Position numbers and translations under genes: made by a program
In this document: piece by piece, positions 12,201 through 25,200 of the stretch
Layout: each line of letters begins with the position of its first letter
Numbering within the stretch: position 1 is the first letter of the stretch
From: Blastomussa wellsi
Taxonomy: Eukaryota; Cnidaria; Anthozoa; Scleractinia; Plerogyridae
Direction of reading: 5' to 3'
NCBI GenBank assembly: GCA_947652115.1
Contig: OX393570.1
Span: 3,775,817 to 3,839,816, forward strand
DNA length: 64,000 nucleotides
The notes under the pieces: model-generated
The model's input: only the letters and a program-made list of their open reading frames with translations
Databases searched by the model: none
What the model was told of the DNA's origin: nothing

Positions 12201-13249
12201 AGCAAGCTACGGAATGGTTTGGAGAAAATTGATGATACGAGAGCCAAGGTATACCTTCGCTTGTAATTGGATCATCACGCAACGTCACGCGTGACAACTG
12301 TTTGTGACGTGAATTAACGACTGCCAAGTGGACAAAATTGATGAGTTCTGTCCAGACTATTTTCAGCATTTTACCATACATCCTTTCCTTTAGAATGATT
12401 TGGCTGGAAATGTCTCGGTAAATTCAATATACTTGTCGAAATGCGCAATTTATAATAAAAACACGTGACATTTTTGTGTAGAGTGGCGAGATGGACTGTA
12501 TGGAAGTTGCTAATGTTTGTATATTTTGTCAGGTGGAGTCGATGTCGATCGAGTTGGAAGAAGCCAAGACTAAAGTAGCCCAGTTTCAGAAGCAGTGTGA
12601 AGAATATCTTGTGGTTATTGTGCAACAGAAGAGAGATGCTGATGAACAACAAAAGGTATCATTCAGTTTTAATGCCAGCCTGCCATCGTTTTGTTGTCTT
12701 AATACGGTCAACGCTCCCCTAGCGACCAGTAAACAACCGCCCTTCCATAAGCGACCACTTCAGTTGAGCCGAGGAACAAGTGTCATTTTATGACGAAAGC
12801 CTACCTCCGAGACGGGACTGAGCCCGCGGTGTTTGTCCCTGAAGTTGCTAAGCAACATGACGTGTCCGTTCGCGCGATTACTTTCGGTGTATCCGTGAGA
12901 TCTCTTCCTAGTCTTTGACTGGATGGAATGTGTCTGAAACTCGTCAAGTGCTTCAAAGAAGCTTCAAGGAAGATTTCCCCGACTGACTTTATAAATAATC
13001 GATTATTTTGTAAGGAAAATTTGGCTTGCAAATACTCTTTCGTAAGCGAGCGCTGCTGAAGTCTCCTAAGTGTCCGCAACCTCTTTCTATGCCAGTAATT
13101 AGACATCTTTCAGTTTTAATCAGCCTGGGTAATAGGTAATTGGTTCAGTTTTGGCTCCGTCTTGTTGATTTCTCCCGTAACCGACCACTTTTTCGTGCAC
13201 CGAGGATGTTCCCTAACGAGAGAGTTGACTGAAGAAAACATATGAATAG

Positions 13250-13294
<45 letters not shown>

Positions 13295-16200
13295 GTATAA
13301 CAATATAATTTGGTTTTATCAACTGGGTTGATAATGTCAATTGGCCACCGTAAAGAGATTCAAGTGCTGACGTTTCGAGCGTTAGCCCTTCGTCGGAGCG
13401 AATCAAGGAATTGTGCGTCGTGTGTCTTTATATACAGAAAGATGTAGCTTTGCTATTGGCTGGTGCCTGGTAACGTGAAAACTTCGGAATAAATTAGTTG
13501 AATGAAAAGCGTTCGTTGATACCGTGAGGATTAAGAGTGCCGATTTGAAAAATAAACTTTTGTTCTAGAGTTTTACGGCTTTCCGTGTTTCCTTGGTGAA
13601 CGGAAAGGCCGCAGACTGCCATATGTTGCTTAGAATGATTTGGGAGATTGAAGTGTCTCGCGACCGGTTTCGATACATTTTTGTCGTCTTTCTCTACGTC
13701 ACGAAGGTGTTCTCGGAATCGGTCGCCAAGTCGTCTCCCTGTTTCGCCGATGTATAACTTTTTGCAAAGAGTGCAAGTTATACAGTAGATGGCATTGGCT
13801 GAGGTACAGGTGAAATGATCAGTGATTTTGATAGATCGCTTGGGTCCCGATATTTTGTCAACGTTGTGAATGAAAGGGCATGTTTTGCATCGTGCGCGAG
13901 CGCATTTAAAAGTTCCGGGTTGATCAATAGTTTGGAATGCACTTCTGACTAAAAAGTTACCTATGTTTTTGTCGCGTTTAAATGAAATTAATGGAGGTTG
14001 CGAAAAGATTCTACCAGTGTCGGGATCATTTTGAAGTAATTTAAAGTTTTTGAGAATGATGGATTTAACTGCGTGGTTGTGAGGGTGAAATGTGAGGGTG
14101 AATGGAATTCTATCGTTGTTTTCTCTCTGCGACGTTTGTAGTGCTGACTGTCGGTCAATTTGCTGGGCGCGATGATGGCCCGCTTGAACAACAGAAGCAG
14201 GGTAGCCGCGTTTGTCGAAGAAATTGCACATTTCCTCTGATTTTAAGGAAAAATCAGAGTCGTCACTACAAAGACGGCGAAAAGCAGGCGAAAAGCAGGC
14301 GTTTTTTGTGGGGGAATGCTTCGAAAACAGCGATCACGAAAGACCGGCCGCCATTTTGAGCGTGTCCCCACAAAACCGCCTGCTTTACAGGCTAAAGAAA
14401 ACACTTTTTGCATCAGACCACCGCAATAAAACTCTTCTCCATTCTTTGCAATGCAGATCGTGCAGGCCAGAAGCGAGAAGATTGCCGAAGAGGAAGATAA
14501 ATGCCGTGTGATGGCAGAAAATGCTCAGCACGACTTGGATGAGGCTCTGCCTGCACTCGCTGAAGCCACGAAGGCTTTGGAGTCGTTGAACAAGAAGGAT
14601 ATGACAGAAATCAAATCGTACGGTCGTCCGCCTGCCTTGGTGGAGAAAGTCATGGAGGCAGTCATGATCCTGCGTGGAGGAGAGCCAACCTGGGCCGAGG
14701 CGAAGAGACAGCTTGGTGGGTACTCCTCCCTCCCCTCCCCCTTACTTCCTTTTTATCCCCTCCTCTCTGAAAGTAGCGGGAAAATTCTAAAGCTATGTAG
14801 ACATCCAAGTGTCATCTCTGAAAATTGACTGAGCCCGCGTTTTTGATAATGGAATTGCTAAACAACATGGTGACATCATTTATGACTGTCGTCGCACTTG
14901 CGAGTGCTAATGCAAACCTGTGATTGGTCAATGAGAATCGGTAACTATTCGGGTGTTTCATGAGACTTTACCGAGTTTAGTTAAAGATTGTTTCATGACA
15001 AGCACCAGTGTGCGCATATTATAAAATTGTGTTGTTGATTATATACGGTTGTCTTTGGGACTTTCTTGGTAAATTTAAGTTAGTTACTTGCTCTGGTGAG
15101 AGTTTCGTTTTTGTTTTACTGTTTGAAGTATTCTGATTGCCCGGTGTTCTCAAACCAAATCACTTCTCAAATCAGTTATCAATTATCAAAGTCGTTGAAT
15201 GCCTTTCTTTAAAAATTAAATCTGATACAATGTGTTTTAGATTTATTCCATAAGTCGACGTGTTAACACAAAAGTTCTTTTTACCGGACTCCACACATTA
15301 TAGTATAGTAGTAGTAGTTGGGAGAATTTGTATAAATACAATTTTCCACAGGTGATCAGAACTTCATCAAGCAACTGGTCAACTACGACAAAGAAAACAT
15401 GACGGACCGAATCTTGAAGAAGATCGGTACATACTGCGCTCAAGCTGACTTTCAACCGGAGATCATCGGCCGCGTTTCGCTGGCTGCCAAGTCGTTGTGC
15501 ATGTGGGTGAGAGCCATGGAGGTATATGGGCGAATCTACAGAGTGGTCGAGCCTAAGAAGCAAAGGCTGGCACAGGCTACATCTCAGTTACAAGAGAAAC
15601 AGGCCGTGTTAGCCGATGCTAAGGCCAAGCTGAAAGAGGTAGGACCGGGAGGGTCAGTCTGTGTCAGACCAATGGCTCATCCCGCTGGAGTTAATCACAG
15701 TTTCTGTAGCATTAATGGAGCTATGTCACGAACTTTTGAATCATATTTTGCATGGTAACAAAGCAAGATTACCCTTAAAGTGTAGGAAACCTCAAAATAA
15801 TAGTTTACTAAAGAAGGAAAACACCGAAGAAGTGACACTAAACCAATCATATTTTGCATGGTAACAAAGCAAAATTACCCTTAAAGTGTAGGAAACCTCA
15901 AAATAATAGTTTACTAAAGAAGGAAAACACCGAAGAAGTGACACTAAACCAAAAAGGAACAAGGGTGGTTATGGATGGAGAAAATTGAAACGGATTACAA
16001 ATGATTTAGGCTAAATTTTTCAGAATGCACAATCATGAGATAGCTGCTTTAAGCTACCAGGAGTATTTCTTTTCTCTGACCCCCACTCCAACCCGTGGAT
16101 GTGATGCCAGTCCATCGCAGGGTTGCTCGCTAGCATTAATTTTGCGGGTAACCATGTATATACCTTTGCGGAAAGAGGCATGCACTATAAAAGTGAAGTT

Positions 16201-19200
16201 TCAATCATTCAAATTTGATGTACCTTCACGTGAAAAATGAAATCATTCAACTCTGATTTCTGGACTAGTACTACCAAAGGAGAAGTCGTCATGGAATAAT
16301 TCCGCGTCTGTTTAATCGTAAACAAGCGAGTCTTGATCTCAGTGTTAAGTTTTTGAGCTTTCATCATGTTTAAAGCTCTAGTCGTCTGCGGTTCAGTTTT
16401 GTTGATCACTTCTGTATTTCCTGTCCTTCTGTGTGTTGATTGTGTTAGGGAAGAGCAAATTACTGATTACATGTGCTCGATGACTCAACAGGTCACAGAT
16501 CGCATGGAAGAGTTGAAAAGACAGTACGACGAGAAATCTGCTCAGAAGGAAGAGCTGAGAAAGAAAGCTGAGATCACCGAGTTAAAACTTGAACGTGCTG
16601 GAAAACTAGTGTCAGGACTGGCTGGAGAGCGAGACCGCTGGGAAGCTAGCGTCAAGGTGAGAAAACGAAGGTGTTGGTGATGGTGACCAATCAGAACAGG
16701 TTTAACAACGCATCGAACCAATCAGAACTCGAAGCAAGAGCATGCAGCGGGTACCAAGCGCGGGGAAAAAGCGCGGAGGACAAGTCACGTGTGGTTTTGG
16801 CTTTACTTCTGATTGGTCAAAAACAGTCATGTTTGATCTGACAAGTATCCCGCTAAGCGGTTGACTTTTTATCTTTTTTCTTTTTGCCATTTTTTAGATT
16901 CTAGAAGAAAACATTGGTTACCTGGTAGGAGACTGCTTGATTGCTGCTGCGTTCTTGTCCTACGCTGGACCATTCCTGTCTAACTATAGAGACGAGCTGG
17001 TGGAGAAAACATGGCTGGCGCAGGTACTGGTTAGCTTAACGAGTAACAGTAGTTCAATTTTTGCTTTGAGATCGTCGATTAGAGTTGTGTTTTAATCGTT
17101 GAGAGGCAATCTGCAACCATTTTAACCAGGAAAATACGAAGGAAAAAACCTTTTCAGCCGTTAAACGTGGCTGAAAGCTTTCAGTGTTACAGCATGTCAG
17201 AATGCTGCTTTGGTTACCCCCCCCCCCCCCCACACACACACTTTGAAAGGTATTCGAGCTAGCGTGAACCGCTAATTTTCAAGTTTGTTCATATTACAAT
17301 CCATTTCCATCCTCGCCATCGTTATGCCTCCTCACTTCCTTAAAAGTTATTGTCATTTCTTAGGTACTGCTCTACAAAATCAAATTATTATCGCCATGTT
17401 TTCAACGATCTTAGGGCTCTTTTAGCTTGACTAATGTCCAATTCTGTACGTTTCTTTCACCGGGCAATCTCTGTTTGTTTATCAGGTTCGCCAGTTACAT
17501 GTGGCTTGCAATCCAAATTTCTCCTTCTCTAATTTCCTGGCGAAACCAACCACTGTCAGAGAATGGAATATTCAGGTTTGTGAAAAAGTGATTTCTTTTT
17601 TGGCAGTGTTGTGAGATCCTTGGATGCCGACAATTTTTTTATTATTAATTCTGTAAAATCATTGGCTCTGATATTTTACTGTTGTATTGTTCATCAGGGT
17701 TTGCCGTCTGACTCATTTTCGACTGAGAATGGTGTTATGGTGACACGAGGAAGCAGGTACGGATAAGAAAACGCTTGCGTTTACTGCTGTAATTTTCCGA
17801 TAAGAAAATGTTAAAAGGCTTTTTCTTGGACGTATGCTCTGGGTGTTTATTTTCGGAAGAACGTTTACTTTTCCAAAGTTTCCTGGGGATGCCCCCATCA
17901 AGGGATCTCTTTAATTTGTTTTACAAGACCAAAAGAACTTCTGCGTAGGAGGCTATGTGATCAATTCGCCTTTATATAATAAGCCCAACTATGGACTATG
18001 TGATTGGCTCCTACCTATGATCTATTAAAGGACATACGCACTGATGACGTCAAGCTTTTTATATTTTGTTTCTTCATTATATAAAACAGATAGATTCCAT
18101 GTTGCCGTGCGTCTGCTCAGTAATAGATCAATGATGACGTCAAAATGTGGGAAGAACATCAGTGAGCCTCGTGTGTCACTTTTTTGTTCTTACCACATTT
18201 TGACGTCATCAGTGATCTATTACTGAACAGACACACGGCAACATGGAATGTATTTGATAAATAGAATCACTAGCATGTACATGAAGAGTTGTTATTGGAT
18301 TAATGTTTGTTCAGATGGCCGCTCATGATTGATCCACAAGGACAAGCTATCAAGTGGATCAAGAATATGGAAAGTAAGAAGGTCGGTGCTGCAGATATTT
18401 AGCAACATTTAGTTTTTATACCTGGAATTCCTTTAATGTTCCTCTTATTTGTATTAGTCAAAGAACTAATAACTTTTCTTCTCTGCATTTTCAGGGTCTG
18501 AAAATAATTGACTTGCAACAGTCGGACTATTTGAGGACATTAGAAAACTCCGTTCAGTTTGGCAACCCAGTTTTGTTGCAGAATGTACAAGTAAGTATTT
18601 TCAAACAGTGGCCCGCCGGTGTCAGTGTGGGGGTACGGTGGCCTAATGGTTACGGCGCTGAACTTCAGATCGAGCGGCCCGAGTTGGAGCCCCGGCCGGG
18701 GCACTGCGGGCAAGACAGTCTCACAGTGCCTCTCTTCACCAGGGGAAACCTGAGAGAATGCTGGGGAGTTCCTAAGAGAAATACTCCGAGACAAGCTCCT
18801 GATGGGCCACTAGGCTCATAAGCAGACTTTACCTTTTAGCGATGCCAATGATTTTTCCAAGTCTTACCCATACTGTTCCCGTTTAGTAGTACTTTACAAG
18901 TATCTTGTTTGGTTTATTTTGTCATGATACAGCTGCTTGAAAATTTCGGATATATTTTTTAATTTTCAGGAAGAGCTCGACCCGTCTTTGGCCCCTATCC
19001 TGAACAAGTCAATAATAAAGTCAGGTAAGTGGTGATCACACACTTTTTGATAATACGGTACTCTTACCGAGAACTAGTTGTATTGTTTTAAAAGGTGTTA
19101 AAGTTCTAAGTTCTCATATACTCGCCAAGGGTATAAACTAATTCTGAGTAAATTTACAGCAAGTAGCCGAAAGTTGTGGCTGCTCTTTTTTTAAATTTTT

Positions 19201-22200
19201 AAATCAACCAGAAATCAACTTGAAGCTGCCCTTAGCTTCTGAGTGGATAATGGCTGCACGAAAGAATGTAAATTAATTAAAGATGGTCGCACTTTCCTGT
19301 TGAATGGAGGCGAGTGAGATTGACTGTTATTTTATCACATTTCCTCAGGTGGTCGCTGGTTGATTCGGCTTGGCGACAAGGAGGTGGAGTACAGTCCTGA
19401 ATTCCATTTTTACATAACAACAAAGCTGAGCAACCCTCATTACACGCCAGAAATCTCCACCAAAACGACTATTGTCAACTTTGCTGTTAAAGAACAAGGT
19501 TGGTTTAGAACATTTTATATGATAACCAAATCAATGCGCGAGCTATGGTTAATCAATCAGCTATGGTTTATTGTGCCATTTAACTCATGGAAAAATCGCA
19601 CATTTTCTGAATTATTATATAAAAGGAATAGACCACAAGTTACTATGGTTTATAGGCTGAAAAACCACTTGGGATGTTGGTAGAACACTCAAAGAATTTG
19701 TAAATCACTCGCCTGCGGCTTCTGATTTACAAATTATTCTCGTGTTCTACCAACATCCCGCGCGGTTTATCAGCCTATAAACCATAGTAACTTGTGGTCT
19801 ATTGCTTAAATCCATACAGCTCCTTAATTTTCGTGTGAAAAGGGATATTTTCGCTACGCGTGGTGTTTCACCACTCTCTTCCTCGTAAGCTTATATACAG
19901 TGCAAAGTTAAAAGATATTGAGATGCAAAAGGCGAGGAAGAAAAGTTGGTCTTTTCAAGCGCCAAAATTCGCCTGAAACTGCATCCTCAGAAAGAAACAA
20001 TGAGCGCCTCGCTCATCGTTAATACATTTCTTTCAAAAACTGAAAACAAATCTCAATCTCAATCGGAATCCGTCTCCCAGAACTGAGTGCACGCGCAGTT
20101 ATGTTGCTAAGTAACATAACGCATCCCAATTACGTCATGTGACGTGACAATTGCAGAGCACGCGCATTTTGTTTTCCCTTTGTTCTTTTTGAAGAACAAG
20201 AGACGGGCCTTGCCAAGTCCTGGTCGAAAGAAGAAAAGATTCTTAAAATTGCACTTTAAACCATACGTTTCCATGTACACTGCGAAACTCCTACAGTATG
20301 CCTACTGGGCGTTGCGTTGTCCGCTTTTACTTTATTCAATCATCGCAGTGAATTTTTTGTGTGTGTTTGTGTTTTGCCAGGTCTTGAAGCTCAGCTGCTT
20401 GGAATCGTTGTTCGCAAAGAAAGACCAGAGCTAGAGGAGCAGAAAGACGCACTTGTTATTAATATCGCAGCTAACAAAAAGAAACTTGAGGAACTAGAGG
20501 ACGAGATCTTAAGGTAAACAGTGTCCGTTGCACGCGAAATTTTTAACACGATTCAGGGAAGCTATAACGGCTTAACTACAAACCACCCTGCCATTTTGAA
20601 GTTGCATCTCACAAATTACTGGATACGCTGATACGCCTTCCTAACTACATCATAGTTCACGGATACAAAAATACCTAACTGCAGATTACTAGGCAACTTC
20701 AAAACGATATGCCTATTGCGGCTTTGTACATGGTGAGAACATGGATACGCAAGCATTCACAGCCACCTACTGTAACCTGAGGTGTGGGCAACTCGTTTTT
20801 GTGTGGCGTGTTGTACAAGGCAAATGGAATATACATTTACTACTCGTTATTAGCATGTTTATATTAGAATCACCACTTTGACATGACTGAGATAGAGGTT
20901 ATTGTATCCACTTCGTATCCGCGTATCCATTTCTACATATACTTAGAATAATACTACATTAGGGTTTATCGTATCCACTCCGTATCTCCCTTCACTCAAA
21001 GCTGCATTCATTGGTTTCTTTCTTTGCGATTAAATGGGGATCCTATGCAGTTACGTGGCTACGTGGTTATGCGGCTAGGTGGCTAGGTGGCCACGAAGCA
21101 AGGTGTCTACGCAGCAACGTGGCTAAGCGGCTAGGCGGCTAGTTGGGTACACTGCTTCGTGGCTGTGCGGCTGTGCGGCTCGGTGACTATGTGGCTACGC
21201 GGTCACGTCACTATGTGGCTAGGTAGCTACTCAAGGTTGCTACGCAGCTTCGTGGCTACGCGGCTCCATGTCCCACCTAGCTATGCGATCTATTACATTG
21301 GAACTAATGTGTTATTGCATTGTGTTTCAGGTTGTTACAGACAGCTCAGGGCTCTTTACTAGATGATGAACAGCTTGTGAACACGCTGAACTCGTCCAAA
21401 ACCACGTCACAGGAAGTCGCTGAACAGCTACAGGTCAGCGAACAGACTGAAATCAAGATTGACGCTGCAAGAGAGGTAACAACACACTTTACTACGATTA
21501 TCAGTTGAGTGAGATACGCAGGCAATTTGGGGACAAAGTTTTGCCGATAACACTACGCTGTTGCCACGAGCAACTGGCTTTGTATCCAATGGTAACATAT
21601 GCGTCACATGCCATAAAAGCCCGCCATTGGAAACCGAGCCAGTTGCCCGTGGTAACTACGTTGTTTTAACGTCAAAACTTTGTTCTCAAACTTCCCTCTT
21701 GCCTTACTCAACTAAAAATCAATGTTCCATTTCTTCTGAAAAACCCAGAGAAAGATTTTGCCAAGTTTTGTCGAAATTTCCTTTCAAGCCAAATGATAAT
21801 AATAATTTTCTGATTTCTCTATTTCCCTGGCTTGTAATCAAGTTTGCTAGACCATGGTACAATCCGAAAGATAGGTACTACTCTGTTTATAAATATTATT
21901 GTTTCTTTTCAAGAACAGATTACCCCTTTTACACCAAAGCTAAAACATGTTTAATTAAAAGATGCTTAATTAAACACAGTTTAAAATTGTTTTCTTCAAA
22001 GAAGTTAACTGATGTTTGTCGAGTTTAAAAGCAGCGCAATGAAAGCACAAGTTAATCTTACTTAAACTCCATTTAAAATTCTGTCTTTCAATTTTCTGTT
22101 GCTGATTTTGTTGAACCTTGTTTTATTGAACTAATCGTGCTCTGTTGCTGTATTCAACCTGACTCGTATTCTGTCACCAGGGTTACCGACCATGCGCACA

Positions 22201-25200
22201 ACGAGCCTCGATCCTGTTCTTCGTCTTGAATGACATGGGCAAGATAGATCCTATGTACCAGTTCTCTCTCGACGCGTACATCGACCTGTTCAACAACTCC
22301 ATTGACAAGAGTCAGCGGAGTCCCAACCTGGAAATACGAATACAGAACTTGAATGACTTCCACACTTATGCTGTGTACAAGTTAGTATATATTAAGATAC
22401 TACTCAGTCTCGAGGCTGATTAACAATTAGATTATGAGATGGAGATTGCTATCGCGTGATAGTTGATGAGGGCGAATCCCTAATCAACTATTACGAGAAA
22501 TGAACTATTACGTCTTGATAAGATCTGCTCAGCATGCATTTATGATTACACCACTCAAGAGCTATCTGGTCCCACCCCTGCATATGATTACATCGAAATA
22601 TGTCTAGCAGTCTTCTTCAATACCATTATGGGTATGGGTTGTCACGCAACGCTTCCCAAATGAGGCGCGTCACGGAAAGAAGACTTCGCGACGAAGAAAA
22701 TAACGACTGCAAAGAAGATTAGTCTGATATAAGATTGATGCTATTAGAGGTCACAAAATTTGCTAACAGCTGTGCACAGTGCGCTTAGCATGTATAAATT
22801 ACTTTATAAATGATTATTTTTTTCCTCAGGTACACCTGTCGTGGTTTGTTTGAACGACACAAGCTTTTGTTCTCATTCCAAATGTGCTCGAAGATTCTTG
22901 AAGCTGCTGGAAAGCTGAATATGGATGAGTACAACTTCTTCCTCAGAGGAGGAATTGTAAGTGGCGGTTAAATGTCGTGTGGTGGTGATCTCCTATACCT
23001 GTAATTTCGGCCAGTGATCTAGCGTTTTATTTGTGAATATAGCGATAACTCTGGTTTTGGGTTTTCGTTCTAGCAGTAGAACTGTTTGTTGCATTTGTAG
23101 GTGTTGGACAGGGAAGGTCAGATGGATAATCCCTGCACTCAGTGGCTAAATGAGAGCTCCTGGGATAACGTCACCGAGCTGGACAAGTGAGTCATATGCA
23201 CCTTATTTTAAAGATGCAGTCACGGATAGCAATACTCGATCCATAGGCCATAGCCTTCGTCGTGATAATGACATCCAAAATGAAGGCGTACGAGATCTTT
23301 TAACAGCAGCAGGTTTCTCTTTGAAGTACATTTTTCGTTCAATTAACAAAATTGAAGTACACACTGCCATGAGAGGCGAAAGGGTCTAATGGTTTGGGTG
23401 TAGAGCCTGGAGCTCGAGCCCTAGTCAGGGAAAGGCACTTTGTTGAGTTTCCATTTCTATTCTAGGTTTGAGAGAGGCTCCACCAAAAATACAAATAGAA
23501 ACTAGCATTCTGACAAAAATGCTGAAAACAAAACTTGCAATTACCTTGCAGTGCAGGCGTTATTTGGCGTTGCAACGCTCGATCGCGGCGGCCTGATGGG
23601 TAGAGGGTAGTACCAATATGCATTTAGAGCGTTTTGTGGCTAACAGATCTATAACGCTTTGCTTTTCTCTTGTTGTCAGGCTTCCTAATTTCCATGGCAT
23701 TGTCACATCGTTTGAACAGTATCCCAGAGACTGGAACATCTGGTACACAAGTGCTGAACCAGAAGTCACACCGCTACCCGGTGAGACGAGCTGACAACAG
23801 CAATCTTTATTCGTACCCAGAAACGTTTAACAATCAAATAAATACATCACAACAGGAAAGTTGCAAAAAGGAATGAGCACGGTCACTCAACCTACTTTGT
23901 AAATGTTATTATTTGTTTTGAAGATACTTGCTAAAGCGTGTTTCTTTCTGTCAGCTTGGACGTAGCTTAATTCCGTTTTGTTGTATGCTCAAGTTCTTTG
24001 TTCTTGTATGTTCGATGTTGCTTATCGTTGTTGGAGCGGTTTTCAATTCGATTATCCAAAGTAACAAGCGATTTGCTTTGGTTTTGCATTACTACGCTAA
24101 GTGATTCGTTTAAAAATCTTGCGCCAAATTTTTCAACCAATCAGAGTAAAACCAATTGCGACTCGCGCGCGCATGTTTTCCCGCGCTTTGTATCGGCTAC
24201 GTACAATTTCTCCAAGTTTTGATTGGTTCACAAAATTGTCTGCGTTATTTGTGATTGACCCTCTATAGAAACTCGCTGTACAGTACAGATAATGTTCTTG
24301 TTTTCATATTCGTTTGAAGGCTGTTAAGATCACAATGTATCTTTCGCTTTCCTACCTTCCTCCTCCCTTGTACATGGCTGCAATAGCCTTATATTCTATT
24401 CTCTTTCCTTCTTAAGGTGAATGGGAGAACGCATGTAACGAGCTGCAAAGAATGCTGGTCGTTCGATCCCTCCGTCCGGATCGAGTGTCTTTCACTGCTA
24501 CATCCTTCATTGTAAACAATCTGGGCTCCAAGTAAGTTATCATCTAATACAGCTTCGTGGGAGGATAACATATATCCAGGGCTGGAGAGATTGCCATCGT
24601 AATGTTCTTTTTCTGGTAATGTTTTCAGTCCTTGCTGTAATCAACCTCGTTCCTAGGGTTCTCTCCTTCCCGTAACCTCGGTAAGGAGAGGACCCTGGAA
24701 ACGAAGTGCCATAATGTCGTGCATAGTCACAGCTTATGAAATTGTTTCCCGCTATAATGTCACGCTCTCGTCAGAGCTCTTAGTTAGTTCCCGCCAAAGA
24801 TCCCGTCATGATCAACTGTTCTTGAGAATTGATAAAACGTTACTTACTTTTCACCTTTGTTTTTGACGTAAAATTGATCAATTGATTTTTCTCTTTCGAA
24901 ATTCAGGTTTGTCGAGCCTCCAGTGTTAGACATGGCCTCAGTGGTGGAAGATTCGTCAACGCGTACTCCTCTGATTTTTGTGCTTTCACCTGGAGTGGTG
25001 AGTTTATTTGTGAAAAGAAAAACCATTTTCCCGCTTGCTTATGACTTGCACTGGTGTTTTGAAACATGGTTAAAATATCCATCAATTCCTTGTCCTAAAT
25101 CTACTGAACCGATCTGAGAATTAATGTCATCTTTGAATTAAGATTTTTTTCCAGTAATCAAGCACTTCTGTTTTATTTTTCATGTCATAGGATCCGACCA

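Larger units (their letters stand above)
13251..14300 (-). mobile_element. 5'-truncated Penelope-like retroelement (PLE) with pLTR
   Basis: Reading on the minus strand, an open frame (14300 to 13494) encodes the C-terminal part of a PLE polyprotein. A 3' pLTR-like region follows at 13251-13405. The reverse transcriptase core is missing. The coding part starts near RRLCSDD, close to an inverted-repeat element (14283-14384), which suggests 5' truncation or a later insertion. It sits in the DNAH2 intron at 12656-14456, antisense to the host gene. Homologous pLTR pieces are at 9676-9792, 41026-41301 and 63211-63305. Confidence 0.8.
12161..16656 (+). other. DNAH2 stalk and microtubule-binding domain
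   Basis: Exons 12161-12248, 12533-12655 and the first part of 14457-14715 encode the outgoing antiparallel coiled coil (CC1), with charged heptads ending near NKKD. The rest of 14457-14715 and the first part of 15352-15638 encode the globular microtubule-binding domain. It shows [24 protein letters not shown], the [13 protein letters not shown] segment and the [14 protein letters not shown] helix. The returning helix (CC2) runs from the end of 15352-15638 through 16492-16656, ending with [16 protein letters not shown]. The 1.8 kb intron at 12656-14456 contains the Penelope fragment. Confidence 0.87.

Noticed and set aside
21561..22028. 155-codon open frame in a DNAH2 intron
   Set aside because: It starts in a palindromic repeat, the composition is that of AT-rich intron, and no homology is recognised.
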